Shown: positions 17,503 through 25,849, numbered from the stretch's first letter. The stretch: 64,000 nt of DNA from Photobacterium sp. CCB-ST2H9 (GCF_023151555.2 NZ_CP100425.1:2976001-3040000), one strand, 5' to 3'. Numbers and translations: made by a program. Notes: generated by a model from the sequence alone, not told the origin.

Positions 17503-18726
17503 GTGGCTTTCTTTCTGAACAGTACCATCCTGATCAGCATGGCCGGCGTCCTGTTCTGGCTGTTCCGGCCGGGTTTGCGCGGCAGCGATACCTGGCGGGC
17601 CACCCTCACGCCTCTGGCCTCGATTATCGGCAGCGGCTTTTTGGTTGTCGCCCCGTTACTGAGCTATGCCGTCGGTGACTGGAGCATTGTAGCCATGCTG
17701 GGAATTGTGCTGCTGGCCTACGGCATTGGCTGGGTGATTCGCTTCAACATCAGGTCTCTCAGCACGGCTGAACCGAAAACATCATTTCAGATTCAGTGGC
17801 TGGAACACGCCAGCAAACTGGCGCTGTCACTGGCTTATTTGATCTCAATTGCCTTTTATATTCGCCTGTTAGCTTCATTTGTCATGCACGCCTTCGGATT
17901 GGAGACCCAGGGTTATCTGGCCGACGGGCTGGCTACCCTCTGCCTGCTGGGCATCGGTCTGACCGGACTGATCCACGGACTGAGGGGAATGGAGTTTGCC
18001 GAAGAAATCGCGGTCAGTGTGAAGCTGAGTATCATTGCAGGCCTGCTGATCGGGCTGGCGGGATATCAATGGCAACAGCCCGCAGCCATTTTCACCCTGC
18101 CGTCCGGCGCCATTGAAGCGCCGATACATACGCTACGGATACTGGCAGGCATGCTGCTGGTTGTGCAAGGCTTTGAAACGTCACGCTATCTGGGCAGTGC
18201 CTACTCCCCCGAACACCGGATTCAGACCATGAAACATGCCCAATGGTTGTCCGGCGCGATCTATGTGGTGTTTGTCTGGCTCTCCCATCCGTTACTACCT
18301 GACGGCGGCAGGCCGCCATCAGAAACCGCGATTATCACCATGAGCCAGCATGTCAGCCTGATCCTGCCGGTTCTGCTGACAATCGCAGCCGTGATGAGCC
18401 AGTTCAGCGCAGCCGTTGCCGATACTGCCGGATTCGGCGGACTGTTTCGGGAAGCACTTCGCCGCCCCCGCGGTGAACAGGCAGGTTATGTCGTTGCCAT
18501 TTCGATTTCGATTGCTCTGATCTGGAGTATCAACCTGTTTGCCATTATTGCGCTGGCTTCAAGAGCGTTTGCTCTGTACTACCTGAGCCAATGCCTGACC
18601 GCCTGGCAACTGGCAGGCCAGATCCGGCACACCACCCGGCGCAGGCTGTTGCGCACAGCCTTTACCGGATTGGCGTTCATCCTGGCTTTGGTGGTGATAT
18701 TTGCCGTTCCGGCAGAAAGCGTCTGA
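17503..18726 (+). CDS. Multi-spanning membrane protein, APC-superfamily-like transporter, substrate unknown
   Basis: This 407-residue protein is almost entirely hydrophobic with about 10-11 predicted membrane helices. GSGFLVVAPLL in the first helices resembles the unwound glycine segment of LeuT/APC-fold transporters, and VVQGFETSRYLG resembles the TM6 region. It starts with GTG at 17503, with AAGG about 9 nt upstream. It is convergent with the cytochrome c gene. No motif identifies the substrate, so transporter function is inferred from fold-like features only. Confidence 0.6.
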   Translation: MAFFLNSTILISMAGVLFWLFRPGLRGSDTWRATLTPLASIIGSGFLVVAPLLSYAVGDWSIVAMLGIVLLAYGIGWVIRFNIRSLSTAEPKTSFQIQWLEHASKLALSLAYLISIAFYIRLLASFVMHAFGLETQGYLADGLATLCLLGIGLTGLIHGLRGMEFAEEIAVSVKLSIIAGLLIGLAGYQWQQPAAIFTLPSGAIEAPIHTLRILAGMLLVVQGFETSRYLGSAYSPEHRIQTMKHAQWLSGAIYVVFVWLSHPLLPDGGRPPSETAIITMSQHVSLILPVLLTIAAVMSQFSAAVADTAGFGGLFREALRRPRGEQAGYVVAISISIALIWSINLFAIIALASRAFALYYLSQCLTAWQLAGQIRHTTRRRLLRTAFTGLAFILALVVIFAVPAESV

Positions 18727-18747
18727 CCGGAAACTGAACCCTCAGAC

Positions 18748-19197
18748 TTAGTGCGGGCTGATATAATCGGTCCGAGGATAAGGTTCCAGCTGATAGTGGG
18801 ACTCCAGGAAATACACCAGATTGACCAGCTCAGTAACCGTCATGACATCGTTAAAACTGGGCATGACCGATTTGCCGTCGACCTGAATCTCCCGGTAATC
18901 ATAGCCTTCTGCCAGTTTGTGAGACGGGTTGATGACCGATGTGACCAGTTCCGGATACGTTTTGATCATGCTGACTTCCCCGCCCAGTACAACCGGCGTT
19001 TCCAGGGAACGGGTCAACTTCGCCGCTTCATCTTCAAAACCGGCCATGTTATGACAAGTCAGGCATTGATACTTCAGAAATACAGCCTTGCCCTGTGCTG
19101 CATCCCCGGCAGGCAAACTAAAACTCTGATTGGCATTATCGCATCCTGCCAGACCGGATAACGCACTGATAAGTACAGCAAACGTGTATGGTTTCAT
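18748..19197 (-). CDS. Monohaem c-type cytochrome lipoprotein
   Basis: This 149-residue protein has a lipoprotein signal with lipobox LAGC (Cys19) and Asp at +2, which in Enterobacteria keeps lipoproteins in the inner membrane. The haem-binding motif C45-L-T-C48-H49 and a distal ligand candidate Met in SVMPSF define a class I cytochrome c of the small periplasmic type. It probably carries electrons at the outer face of the inner membrane. No oxidase or dehydrogenase partner is adjacent, so its pathway is unknown. Confidence 0.85.
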   Translation of the reverse strand: MKPYTFAVLISALSGLAGCDNANQSFSLPAGDAAQGKAVFLKYQCLTCHNMAGFEDEAAKLTRSLETPVVLGGEVSMIKTYPELVTSVINPSHKLAEGYDYREIQVDGKSVMPSFNDVMTVTELVNLVYFLESHYQLEPYPRTDYISPH

Positions 19198-19242
19198 TGT
19201 TCCACACCTCCGAATTCAGGGCGGATGCCCCAAGACTGAAAC

Positions 19243-19266
19243 GGGTGCAGGTTTCCACCCGCACCC
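19243..19266 (-). terminator. Weak terminator-like hairpin after hsp20
   Basis: The arms GGGTGC/GCACCC (19243-19248, 19261-19266) have an inner GGT/ACC extension and an imperfect U run (GTTTCAGT) on the minus strand. It lies 28 nt past the hsp20 stop. Confidence 0.4.
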
Positions 19267-19293
19267 AATGAACAGACTAGAACAATCAGCGTA

Positions 19294-19740
19294 TTAGCGA
19301 ACTTCAATTTTGCGAACTTCTGGCACATTCGCGACCGTTTTCGGCAGAATCAGGTGCAGTACCCCATCCTGATACGTCGCTTCGATATCGTGTTCCGATA
19401 CATTTGTACCGAACTGGAAGGTACGCGCATAGCTGCCATAACGACGCTCTTTCAGCACCGCTTCGCCTTCCTGTTTCTGCTCTGTCTCTTCCTGATGTTC
19501 CGCTGCAATGGTGAGTTTTCCCTGATGGAATGAGACCTGAATCTCTTCTTTACTGAATCCGGGTAATTCAGCAGTCAGCTCAAAGTTGTCTTTGGTTTCA
19601 TGAATATCGACGGCAGGCAACCGGCTGGCCTGTTTCGCAAAATCATCTCCCAGAACAGGGCGGAAGAATCCCTGAAACAGGCTGTCAAAATCATTATCCA
19701 ATAAAGAAGGAAAACCACCTTTTTTCATTTCAGTGCTCAT
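19294..19740 (-). CDS. Small heat-shock protein, Hsp20/alpha-crystallin family
   Basis: This 148-residue ATP-independent chaperone has an N-terminal flexible region with FDSLFQGFFRP, an alpha-crystallin domain (about 42-140) with ELPGFSKEEIQVS and the DGVLHLILPK block, and a short tail ending in KIEVR. The ATG at 19740 is chosen because it follows AAGGAG by 7 nt; an upstream in-frame ATG would add 22 atypical residues. It is more like class A Hsp20 proteins of environmental bacteria than IbpA/IbpB. No clear sigma-32 promoter was found. Confidence 0.93.
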   Translation of the reverse strand: MSTEMKKGGFPSLLDNDFDSLFQGFFRPVLGDDFAKQASRLPAVDIHETKDNFELTAELPGFSKEEIQVSFHQGKLTIAAEHQEETEQKQEGEAVLKERRYGSYARTFQFGTNVSEHDIEATYQDGVLHLILPKTVANVPEVRKIEVR

Positions 19741-19821
19741 GCTCTCTCTCCTTAACGCATACTGACAACAACCCTTGGTTGATCCGTTTTGAGTATAGTA
19801 AGCCACTGAAAATCAGCGTCG

Positions 19822-19849
19822 CCAGAGTTTGACTCAAATCAAGCTCTGG
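19822..19849. repeat. Inverted repeat between hsp20 and marC
   Basis: The arms CCAGAG/CTCTGG (6 bp) and an inner TTGA/TCAA pair form an imperfect hairpin. It lies about 80 nt upstream of hsp20 and 70 nt past marC. There is no proper T run, so it could be an operator, a 5' leader structure of hsp20 or a poor marC terminator. Confidence 0.4.
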
Positions 19850-19920
19850 TTAAAAAAAGTGATCAACGGCCAATCGGCTGGGACGCCGGCCTGATCCTCC
19901 GGAATGAGTTTGCTCCTGAC

Positions 19921-20556
19921 TCACCCGTTTATCGGTGGTGTGAACAAGTGCAGGGCATCGTGTACGCCCTGAATAAGCATCTGCATGGCAATCACGGTCA
20001 GTAACAATCCCATAATCCGGGTGATCACATTCACGCCGTCTTTCCCCAGGAAATTGACCAGCTTTTGGGCATATAAAAAACAGATCAGCGTGACCAGACA
20101 AAGCACTGCAAAGGCAGAAATCGTGATCAGGATATGCAGCAGACTTTTCGCTGCCGAGTAGTTCATGGCCGTGGCAATAGTCCCCGGTCCGGCCAGAATT
20201 GGGATGGCCAGCGGGGAGATCGAAATATCCTCCACCTCCTTGCTCGGGCTTTGCGTGTGCATGGATGAACTGCTGCCCTGCAGCATGTGGTAGCCCACCA
20301 CAAACACCAGCAGTCCCCCGGCCAGTCGCAGTGCCGGCAGCGTAATGCCAAAGAGCTGGAAGATCCCTTTCCCAAGCAAACTGAAGGCCGCCACAATGAA
20401 AAATGCCGCCGTCAGGGCTTTGATTGCGGTTTGCCGTTTTTCCTGCGCAGACTGATGTGCCGTCAGCCCGGTAAAAACCGCCGTGTTCGCAATCGGGTTC
20501 ATGATGGCAAAAAAGCCCATAAAGACCGTCACCCCCAGAGTCACCAAATCAATCAT
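19921..20556 (-). CDS. MarC family integral membrane protein
   Basis: This 211-residue protein has six predicted membrane helices and the MarC-family blocks MNPIANTAVF and PLAIPILAGPGTIA. The role of this family is unresolved (early links to multiple antibiotic resistance were not confirmed). The ATG at 20556 is preferred because AGGA lies 7 nt upstream and the family starts at this point (MIDLVTL); an ATG seven codons earlier is possible. It is encoded alone. Confidence 0.85.
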   Translation of the reverse strand: MIDLVTLGVTVFMGFFAIMNPIANTAVFTGLTAHQSAQEKRQTAIKALTAAFFIVAAFSLLGKGIFQLFGITLPALRLAGGLLVFVVGYHMLQGSSSSMHTQSPSKEVEDISISPLAIPILAGPGTIATAMNYSAAKSLLHILITISAFAVLCLVTLICFLYAQKLVNFLGKDGVNVITRIMGLLLTVIAMQMLIQGVHDALHLFTPPING

Positions 20557-20692
20557 GTTGCTGTCCTGAAAAAACATGGATGTGATTCAGTCTAGTCGGA
20601 GGAAAGATGATTTGGGGATAAACCGGAGTCAATAGAAGAAGATAGCGCAGAGACAGGCGGAGCCTCAGAACGAGGTCCGCCAGAATTGAAAA

Positions 20693-21901
20693 TCAGAGGG
20701 AAATAAACAGACCCGCAAGCGCAGCACTCATCAGGTTGGCAAAGGTGGCAGCCACCACAGCCCGTACACCCAGTGTCGCGACATCCTTACGGCGTTCCGG
20801 CACCATGGCACCAATGGACCCCAGCTGAATCGCAATCGAGCCGATGTTGGCAAAACCACACAGCGCAAAAGTTACAATGATCTGACTGTGCGCCGACAGT
20901 GACTCTTTGATGCTGGCATAATCCAGAAACGCAACAAATTCATTCATGGCGATTTTCTGTCCCAGCAGACTGCCGACAGCCATCACTTCATCACCCGGTA
21001 CACCGGCCACAAAAGCCAGCGGCGCAAACAGGTAGCCAAAAATACTTTGCAGGGTCAGCCCGTCGATATGAAACAGACCGCCCAGCCATTCCAGGCCAGT
21101 GTTGAGCATGGCAATCACGCTCACGAAGGCGATCAGCATGGTGCCGACGGCGACCGCAACTTTCATCCCGTTCATCGCACCGGAAGCGAGTGCATCAATC
21201 GCGTTACTTTGCCCGCTGTCGGACAGATCAATATTGCTCTGATCAACCGGCTGCTGGGTTTCCGGCACCATGATTTTCGCCATCAGCAGGCCACCCGGTG
21301 CCGCCATAAAGCTTGCTGCGATCAGGTATTTCAGGTCGACGCCCATCGCGGCATAACCACCCAGCACGCTGCCTGCAACTGAGGCCATGCCACCCACCAT
21401 GACCGCAAAGAGTTCAGAGCGGGTCATAGATGCCAGAAACGGACGCACCACCAGCGGCGATTCGCCCTGAGACAAAAAGATATTACTGGTCGCGACCAGG
21501 GATTCCGCGCGGGTCGTCCCCAGCAGGCGTTCCAGCCCGCCACCAATCACTTTAATCACCAGACTCATAATGCCCAGGTAATACAACAGGGAGATCAGTG
21601 CGCTGATAAAAATGATTAAAGGTAAAACTTTGACAGCAAACACGAACCCGTTCTCGGCCAGCGGACCAAAAACAAAGCTGATCCCCTGATCAGCAAAACC
21701 GATCACCGATGCAACGCCGTTGCTCATTTTGCCCAGCAGATATTGTCCCCAGGGAACATAAAGCACCAGAGCGGCCAGCCCCAGCTGCAGGCCAAATGCG
21801 CCCAGAACGGTGCGCCAGCGAATAGCCTGACGATTGGTGGAGAGTGCATAAGCGCACAAAATGATAGCGACGATACCTGCCGCACTATAGAGGAACTGCA
21901 T
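20693..21901 (-). CDS. nupC: Concentrative nucleoside transporter, NupC family
   Basis: This 402-residue inner-membrane symporter imports nucleosides with a cation. Typical CNT motifs are present: NIFLSQGESPLV, the GGMASVAGSVLGGY hairpin region and the C-terminal LCGFANIGSIAIQLG. The chosen ATG at 21901 follows AAGGTAGG; a longer in-frame version adds 16 non-family residues. Predicted CRP and PurR sites lie 220-280 nt upstream, fitting carbon- and purine-responsive control, with a long untranslated leader. Confidence 0.93.
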   Translation of the reverse strand: MQFLYSAAGIVAIILCAYALSTNRQAIRWRTVLGAFGLQLGLAALVLYVPWGQYLLGKMSNGVASVIGFADQGISFVFGPLAENGFVFAVKVLPLIIFISALISLLYYLGIMSLVIKVIGGGLERLLGTTRAESLVATSNIFLSQGESPLVVRPFLASMTRSELFAVMVGGMASVAGSVLGGYAAMGVDLKYLIAASFMAAPGGLLMAKIMVPETQQPVDQSNIDLSDSGQSNAIDALASGAMNGMKVAVAVGTMLIAFVSVIAMLNTGLEWLGGLFHIDGLTLQSIFGYLFAPLAFVAGVPGDEVMAVGSLLGQKIAMNEFVAFLDYASIKESLSAHSQIIVTFALCGFANIGSIAIQLGSIGAMVPERRKDVATLGVRAVVAATFANLMSAALAGLFISL

Positions 21902-22117
21902 AAACCTACCTTGCAATGTCGAAGTCCGATGGCCGGTGACTTGGCGCACGCAAAGCTGCCGAAGGCGAGAATATCCGTCATGCGTTGCTGCCCTCAGTCA
22001 CCAGGAAGCACATCAAAGCCCGGTCCGACATCCTTTGGCAGACAGATAGCTGTTGATAGCTGGCAACTGCATTGCCGAATCTGTATCAGATTCAACACGC
22101 AAGCCGGGGGCGCATCA

Positions 22118-22139
22118 TAATGTGATGTAGCTCGTATTT
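22118..22139 (-). promoter_or_regulatory. Predicted CRP site upstream of nupC
   Basis: TGTGA-N6-TCGTA with flanking A/T positions matches 17 of 22 positions of the CRP consensus. It lies about 220 nt upstream of the nupC start in a 365-nt region (21902-22266) that holds only control elements and the 3' hairpin of the neighbouring hydrolase gene. Cyclic-AMP control of nucleoside uptake is established in related bacteria. Confidence 0.5.
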
Positions 22140-22164
22140 CCAGCACTGATTCTCTGAATGGATG

Positions 22165-22180
22165 AAGAAAACGTTTGCTT
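22165..22180 (-). promoter_or_regulatory. Predicted PurR box upstream of nupC
   Basis: On the minus strand AAGCAAACGTTTTCTT differs at one defined position from the E. coli PurR consensus ACGCAAACGTTTTCNT. This suggests repression of nupC when purine bases are plentiful. Confidence 0.55.
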
Positions 22181-22217
22181 CTCTGAAGTACAAATTTTCC
22201 AGTCCCTGAAATACAGA

Positions 22218-22237
22218 ACCCCGGCCAGTGCCGGGGT
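22218..22237 (-). terminator. Hairpin after the metallo-hydrolase gene
   Basis: A perfect 8-bp GC-rich stem (ACCCCGGC/GCCGGGGT, CAGT loop) lies 29 nt past the stop codon of the minus-strand hydrolase gene, followed only by TCTGTATTTC. It is a likely terminator with a weak U tract. Confidence 0.55.
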
Positions 22238-22266
22238 CCGTAAAAAGTCGAAAATCAGCCTGCCGG

Positions 22267-23361
22267 TTACCTTTCCCGCCACCAGGCCGACGTCTCCGGG
22301 ATCTGCTTCGCCGTCACCGGCTGGCCGAATACGGGTGTAGACAGCGCAATCCCCCGAATCCGGGCAGCTTCAGATACCCGCTCCAGCGGCTCATACCAGG
22401 CATGAAACGCCAGATCGAAGGTTCCGTTATGAACCGGCATCATGACTTTACCCTGCACATCCAGATGAGCCTGAGCCGACTCTTCCGGCGTCATATGCAC
22501 GCTGGCCCAGTCTTTATCGTACGCACCGGTTTCTATCATGGTGAGATCAAACGGGCCGTATTTTTTTCCAATCGCCTGAAAACCATCGAAATAACCCGAG
22601 TCACCACTGAAATAAAGGCGGGTATCCGGCGTGTGGATCACCCAGGATCCCCAGAGCGTCTGATTGCCATCGGTGAGACTACGTCCGGAAAAATGCTGGG
22701 TCGGCGTGAACGCTATCAGCGTATCGCCACTCTGATGCTCCTGCCACCAGTCAAAGGTGCGGATCTTTTCTTCTGCCACCCCCCATTGCAACAGGGAACC
22801 ATCAACACCCAGTGGTACCAGAAACTCCGTCGTTTTCGCGGCCAGCTGCTTCACCGCTGCTTTATCCAGATGGTCATAATGATTGTGTGAGATCAGTACC
22901 CGCTCGATAGGCGGCAATGCGTCTATGCTGATCGGGGCCGGATGAAATCGCTTGGGTCCCAGAAAACTGAACGGAGAAGCGCGCTCAGAAAAAACCGGAT
23001 CCAGCAGCCAGTATTTTCCCTGCACTTTCAGCAGCACTGAAGAGTGCCCCAGTTTGACCACATGGACTTCATCATCACTCAGCGCATCAAGCTGTTCACG
23101 GCTCAGCGGCATGACTGGCAGTACACCGGACGGCGCAATATCGACGCGTTTTTCCGTCAGATAGCGCCCCAGAATCCCGAGCGTCTTTTTCAGACTAGGC
23201 TGCTGCTTTTGCCGGGCGTTATGAAAAACACCGTCGTAAAAATGCTCGGATGTTTCTGCCACTTCTGTCATCTCAGCGGATAAATTGTGATTCATCATCA
23301 GCACACCTGCTCCTAAAACTGCCACACCAGCGAGCGTCCATATCAGACCACGCATCTGCAT
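22267..23361 (-). CDS. Membrane-anchored MBL-fold metallo-hydrolase
   Basis: This 364-residue protein has an N-terminal hydrophobic signal/anchor (about residues 5-25) and a metallo-beta-lactamase domain with SHNHYDHLD (metal site HxHxDH), a later FSGDSGYFDGF (metal-bridging Asp) and PVHNGTFDLAFH. The arrangement resembles the NAPE-PLD/UlaG-like branch, whose members include phosphodiesterases and lactonases. The exact substrate is unknown. It is divergent from a TetR regulator gene with two operator copies between them, so it is probably the regulator's target. Confidence 0.82.
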   Translation of the reverse strand: MQMRGLIWTLAGVAVLGAGVLMMNHNLSAEMTEVAETSEHFYDGVFHNARQKQQPSLKKTLGILGRYLTEKRVDIAPSGVLPVMPLSREQLDALSDDEVHVVKLGHSSVLLKVQGKYWLLDPVFSERASPFSFLGPKRFHPAPISIDALPPIERVLISHNHYDHLDKAAVKQLAAKTTEFLVPLGVDGSLLQWGVAEEKIRTFDWWQEHQSGDTLIAFTPTQHFSGRSLTDGNQTLWGSWVIHTPDTRLYFSGDSGYFDGFQAIGKKYGPFDLTMIETGAYDKDWASVHMTPEESAQAHLDVQGKVMMPVHNGTFDLAFHAWYEPLERVSEAARIRGIALSTPVFGQPVTAKQIPETSAWWRER

Positions 23362-23368
23362 ACACCAA

Positions 23369-23430
23369 AGTAAACTATACGGTGTAGTTTATATCGAAAC
23401 CTCTAAAAGTAAACTAGTCGGTGCAAGTTT
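23369..23430. promoter_or_regulatory. Two tandem TetR-type operators
   Basis: Two copies of AGTAAACTA-N2-CGGTG-N-AGTTT lie 39 nt apart (23369-23392 and 23408-23430). The first contains the perfect arms TAAACTA/TAGTTTA. They fill the gap between the divergent hydrolase and tetR genes and overlap the region where both promoters must lie, as expected for self-repression plus repression of the neighbour. Confidence 0.7.
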
Positions 23431-23474
23431 TTTTGATCTTGGTTACAATGCCGGAAAGATGTGCGAGGGCTGAC

Positions 23475-24068
23475 ATGAAGTTATCAGAAAAGAAAAAGCT
23501 GGCGATTCTGAATGCCGCGGAAAAGCTGTTTCACCAGTATGGGGTGGAACAGACCAGCATGGATCAGGTTGCCGCTGAAGCTGGTGTTTCAAAACGCACC
23601 GTCTACAACCACTTCGAGACCAAGCAGGTACTGTTTCAGGCCATCATGACCCGGATGTTCGCTCAGTTAGATCAGGGGACAGAACAGCCTTTTGATACCG
23701 AGCGCGAGATTTCGGAACAGCTGACGAATATCGCCCGGCAGGAGGTGACGTTGCTGACTTCCCCGCAATTGCTGCGCATCGGCAAAATCGCCTTTATGCA
23801 AATGCTGCAACAGCCGGAACTCATGCGATCGCTCGACAATACAGACATCGGCTGTATGAAAACACTGGTGCGTTTTTTACAGGATGCCCACGCCTCTGGC
23901 GTACTGACGGTAGACGACTGCGATTTTGCCGCCCGCCAGTTCATCTATCAGCTCAAATCCTTCACGTTTTACCCCAAACTCTATGGATTCAGTGAGCTTG
24001 AGAGCGCCAGTGAAGAGAAGGTCATTGAAGAAACCGTGAAAATGTTTGTAGCCAGGTACAGAAAATAA
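23475..24068 (+). CDS. TetR family transcriptional regulator
   Basis: This 197-residue regulator has an N-terminal helix-turn-helix (about residues 10-55; TSMDQVAAEAGVSKRTVYNHF is the recognition region) and a C-terminal ligand domain of the TetR_C type. The ATG at 23475 is chosen over an upstream GTG because it matches the usual TetR start and follows GAGGG. It is divergent from the MBL hydrolase. The inducer is unknown. Confidence 0.9.
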   Translation: MKLSEKKKLAILNAAEKLFHQYGVEQTSMDQVAAEAGVSKRTVYNHFETKQVLFQAIMTRMFAQLDQGTEQPFDTEREISEQLTNIARQEVTLLTSPQLLRIGKIAFMQMLQQPELMRSLDNTDIGCMKTLVRFLQDAHASGVLTVDDCDFAARQFIYQLKSFTFYPKLYGFSELESASEEKVIEETVKMFVARYRK

Positions 24069-24102
24069 AGCACTCGCTTGTCATGAAATGAGCGAGTGCT
24101 TT
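24067..24102 (+). terminator. Terminator overlapping the tetR stop codon
   Basis: A perfect 12-bp stem (AAAGCACTCGCT 24067-24078, AGCGAGTGCTTT 24091-24102) begins inside the stop codon of the regulator. The U tract is only three to four residues, so efficiency may be modest. Confidence 0.6.
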
Positions 24103-24163
24103 AATCCCTATGTTCCAACAGCAGGTTATTCACCAAGTGAATACTTGCTTTTCAATTTCTGAT

Positions 24164-24505
24164 TCAGAAATTTACCCAAGCAATTCTTTTCGCATCAGCT
24201 TGTGCTGGTGCATCTTCAACAACAACTCTGAGTTTTTTGCCTGCCATATAAGCCGAGATCGCCATCGATAACGTACTATCGTAAGCATCATCATTATTTT
24301 CCAGATAAGCAAAAGTGAAATCACTGCAAGCGGTTTCTTTACCCGCCCCCATCAGAATAAGCATTTTATTGGCGTGAAAAGACCCATCACCGCGATCAGC
24401 CTGCACATAAACAGTTTTCAGATCGACCTTGCCACAGTCTATTGTCTCAGCTGCCTGCGCCGAAACGCCGATAACCATCAGTGCAGCGGTTAAAATATGT
24501 TTCAT
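24164..24505 (-). CDS. Small secreted protein of unknown function
   Basis: This 113-residue protein has a Sec signal peptide (MKHILTAALMVIGVSAQA, cleavage before AET). The mature part of about 95 residues has two cysteines (one near the mature N-terminus, one in ETACSDF) that could form a disulfide. The ATG at 24505 is chosen because it places the signal peptide at the N-terminus, although its ribosome site is weak. It is more AT-rich than its neighbours. I do not recognise the family; it is probably periplasmic. Confidence 0.65.
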   Translation of the reverse strand: MKHILTAALMVIGVSAQAAETIDCGKVDLKTVYVQADRGDGSFHANKMLILMGAGKETACSDFTFAYLENNDDAYDSTLSMAISAYMAGKKLRVVVEDAPAQADAKRIAWVNF

Positions 24506-24915
24506 GATTTGCCAACCCACTTTATTAAGAAACCCGATGCGTATATTAAGGGGTATATTAGGCTGATTCAATTCGTATTATCTCACGCCACTGAACATCT
24601 CATCATGCGCTGACTAAGCTGCAAGAATGCACGTCTCATCTGACTTCATAACTGAGCGAAACGGGATAATTGAAATAGATGAAACATCTGGCTTTGAAGA
24701 AAGCAGCTTCCATAAACAAGCAGCTATGACTTTCGATAAAAACGCACACTCTGCCCTGAAAGCAGGGTCAATCAATTGAATAAATGAAGAGTTGAAAAGA
24801 AAATCGCCAGGTTTCCCGCTTTCAAAAGTTGATGACAAGAGAAAGCAGGCATCCATTTTGTAGCAAGCAGAAACAACAAAGCCCCGACTTTCGTCGAGGC
24901 TTTGTTGTTTGAAAT
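24506..24915. other. Gene-poor, AT-rich gap next to tRNA-Leu
   Basis: These 410 nt hold the tRNA terminator (24878-24903) and an 80-codon minus-strand frame (24614-24856) that lacks a ribosome site and a recognisable product. tRNA-Leu(CAA) 3' ends are frequent integration sites, but no integrase or attachment repeat is visible here. Confidence 0.5.
24878..24903 (-). terminator. Terminator of tRNA-Leu
   Basis: On the minus strand AAAGCCTCGAC-GAAA-GTCGGGGCTTT forms an 11-bp stem with one G-T pair, followed by GTTGTTTC. It starts 13 nt past the CCA end of the tRNA. Confidence 0.8.
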
Positions 24916-25002
24916 TGGTGCCCGGGGCCGGACTTGAACCGGCACAGTGTTGCCACCGGCGGATTTTGAATCCGCTGCGTCTACCAATTTCGCCACCCGG
25001 GC
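24916..25002 (-). tRNA. tRNA-Leu (anticodon CAA)
   Basis: This 87-nt class II tRNA has the acceptor arm GCCCGGG paired with CCCGGGC, an encoded CCA end, a D-loop TTGGTAGAC, an anticodon loop TTCAAAA giving CAA, a long variable arm and a GTTCAAGTC T-loop. It closely matches the E. coli leuX product. It has its own promoter and terminator, so it is a single-tRNA transcript reading UUG codons. Confidence 0.96.
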
Positions 25003-25012
25003 AATGGCGGTC

Positions 25013-25040
25013 ATTATACGTATACCGTGTTGATGCGCAA
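25013..25040 (-). promoter_or_regulatory. Promoter of tRNA-Leu
   Basis: On the minus strand TTGCGC (25040-25035), a 16-nt spacer and a perfect TATAAT (25018-25013) are followed by a GC-rich discriminator (GACCGCC), as expected for a stringently controlled stable-RNA promoter. Confidence 0.7.
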
Positions 25041-25265
25041 GCAACTTTATCAGGGGAACCCTATCGTTTGCTGGTTTTTTCAGCACAGCGTCAGTACTTC
25101 AACCAATCTGCCCGTTTCCAGTCACGCTTTACCGGTCTGCCGCTGCTGCGACTGTGAGCCAGGCCCGGTGTTGAATCTGGTATCTTCAGGTAACTTGGGT
25201 ATACACTGAGCGCCGGATTTTTGGATTGGCAGCATTGCCGGTCCCTTTTGATTTTTGGTGGAACC

Positions 25266-25760
25266 ATGACAACGAAAGTAAGCAAGAATATGACTCAGAC
25301 AAAACAGTATCCGGGGCTGTTTCGTCGTATTGGCGCCTGGATCTACGACGCTCTGGTCGTCGCTGCCGTACTGATGATCGCTGGCGGTCTGGCAATGGCC
25401 GTCGTAGCAATCCTGCTCAACACCGGTTTGCTGACTCTGGATCCCTATCTCGATGCCAGTGATTACCTCACCAAGCACCCGATTGCAGCGCCATTGTATT
25501 CCATTTACCTGGGTTTATCGGTTGTCGCCTTCTTTGGCTATTTCTGGTGCAAGGCCGGACAAACTCTGGGAATGCGTGCCTGGAAGCTCAGAATTCAGAA
25601 CGCTGATGGTTCGAATATCCGTTTTACGCAGGCTCTGATCCGGATGGCAACCTCAGCATTTGGTCTCGGTAACCTGCTGGTGCCTTTCAGTCACACAAAA
25701 CAGTCGCTGCAGGATCTGATGGCAGAGTGCGAGATGATTCTGCTGCCGAAACCGAACTGA
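25266..25760 (+). CDS. RDD family membrane protein
   Basis: This 164-residue protein begins its conserved region with FRRIGAWIYDALVV (the R-D-D signature: Arg, then Asp in helix 1) and has three membrane helices; the KAGQTLGMRAWKLRI block in the second half is typical of RDD proteins. The function is not established; some members are linked to ion homeostasis. The start at 25266 is used; an in-frame ATG at 25290 is possible. In Vibrionaceae this gene commonly faces lptG, as here. Confidence 0.85.
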   Translation: MTTKVSKNMTQTKQYPGLFRRIGAWIYDALVVAAVLMIAGGLAMAVVAILLNTGLLTLDPYLDASDYLTKHPIAAPLYSIYLGLSVVAFFGYFWCKAGQTLGMRAWKLRIQNADGSNIRFTQALIRMATSAFGLGNLLVPFSHTKQSLQDLMAECEMILLPKPN

Positions 25761-25792
25761 TTTTGCCGTCCGGCAATAAAAAATAACAATGA

Positions 25793-25821
25793 AAAAAGGC
25801 GCCATCTCAAGGCGCCTTTTT
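25793..25821. terminator. Bidirectional terminator between the RDD gene and lptG
   Basis: An 11-bp stem (AAAAAGGCGCC 25793-25803, GGCGCCTTTTT 25811-25821) with T runs on both strands lies between two convergent genes. Confidence 0.9.
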
Positions 25822-25849
25822 CATTTCATCATCAAACGGACTCTCAGTA

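Noticed and set aside
21724..21981. Short frame overlapping the nupC start and leader
   Set aside because: It is out of frame with nupC, lacks a ribosome site and is explained as chance in the leader.
24614..24856. 80-codon minus-strand frame between tRNA-Leu and the secreted protein
   Set aside because: No ribosome site, no signal or domain, and its composition is like non-coding DNA. Kept only as part of the gap description.
24916..25002. Prophage or integrative element at tRNA-Leu
   Set aside because: No integrase, no duplicated tRNA end and no phage genes are visible on either side.
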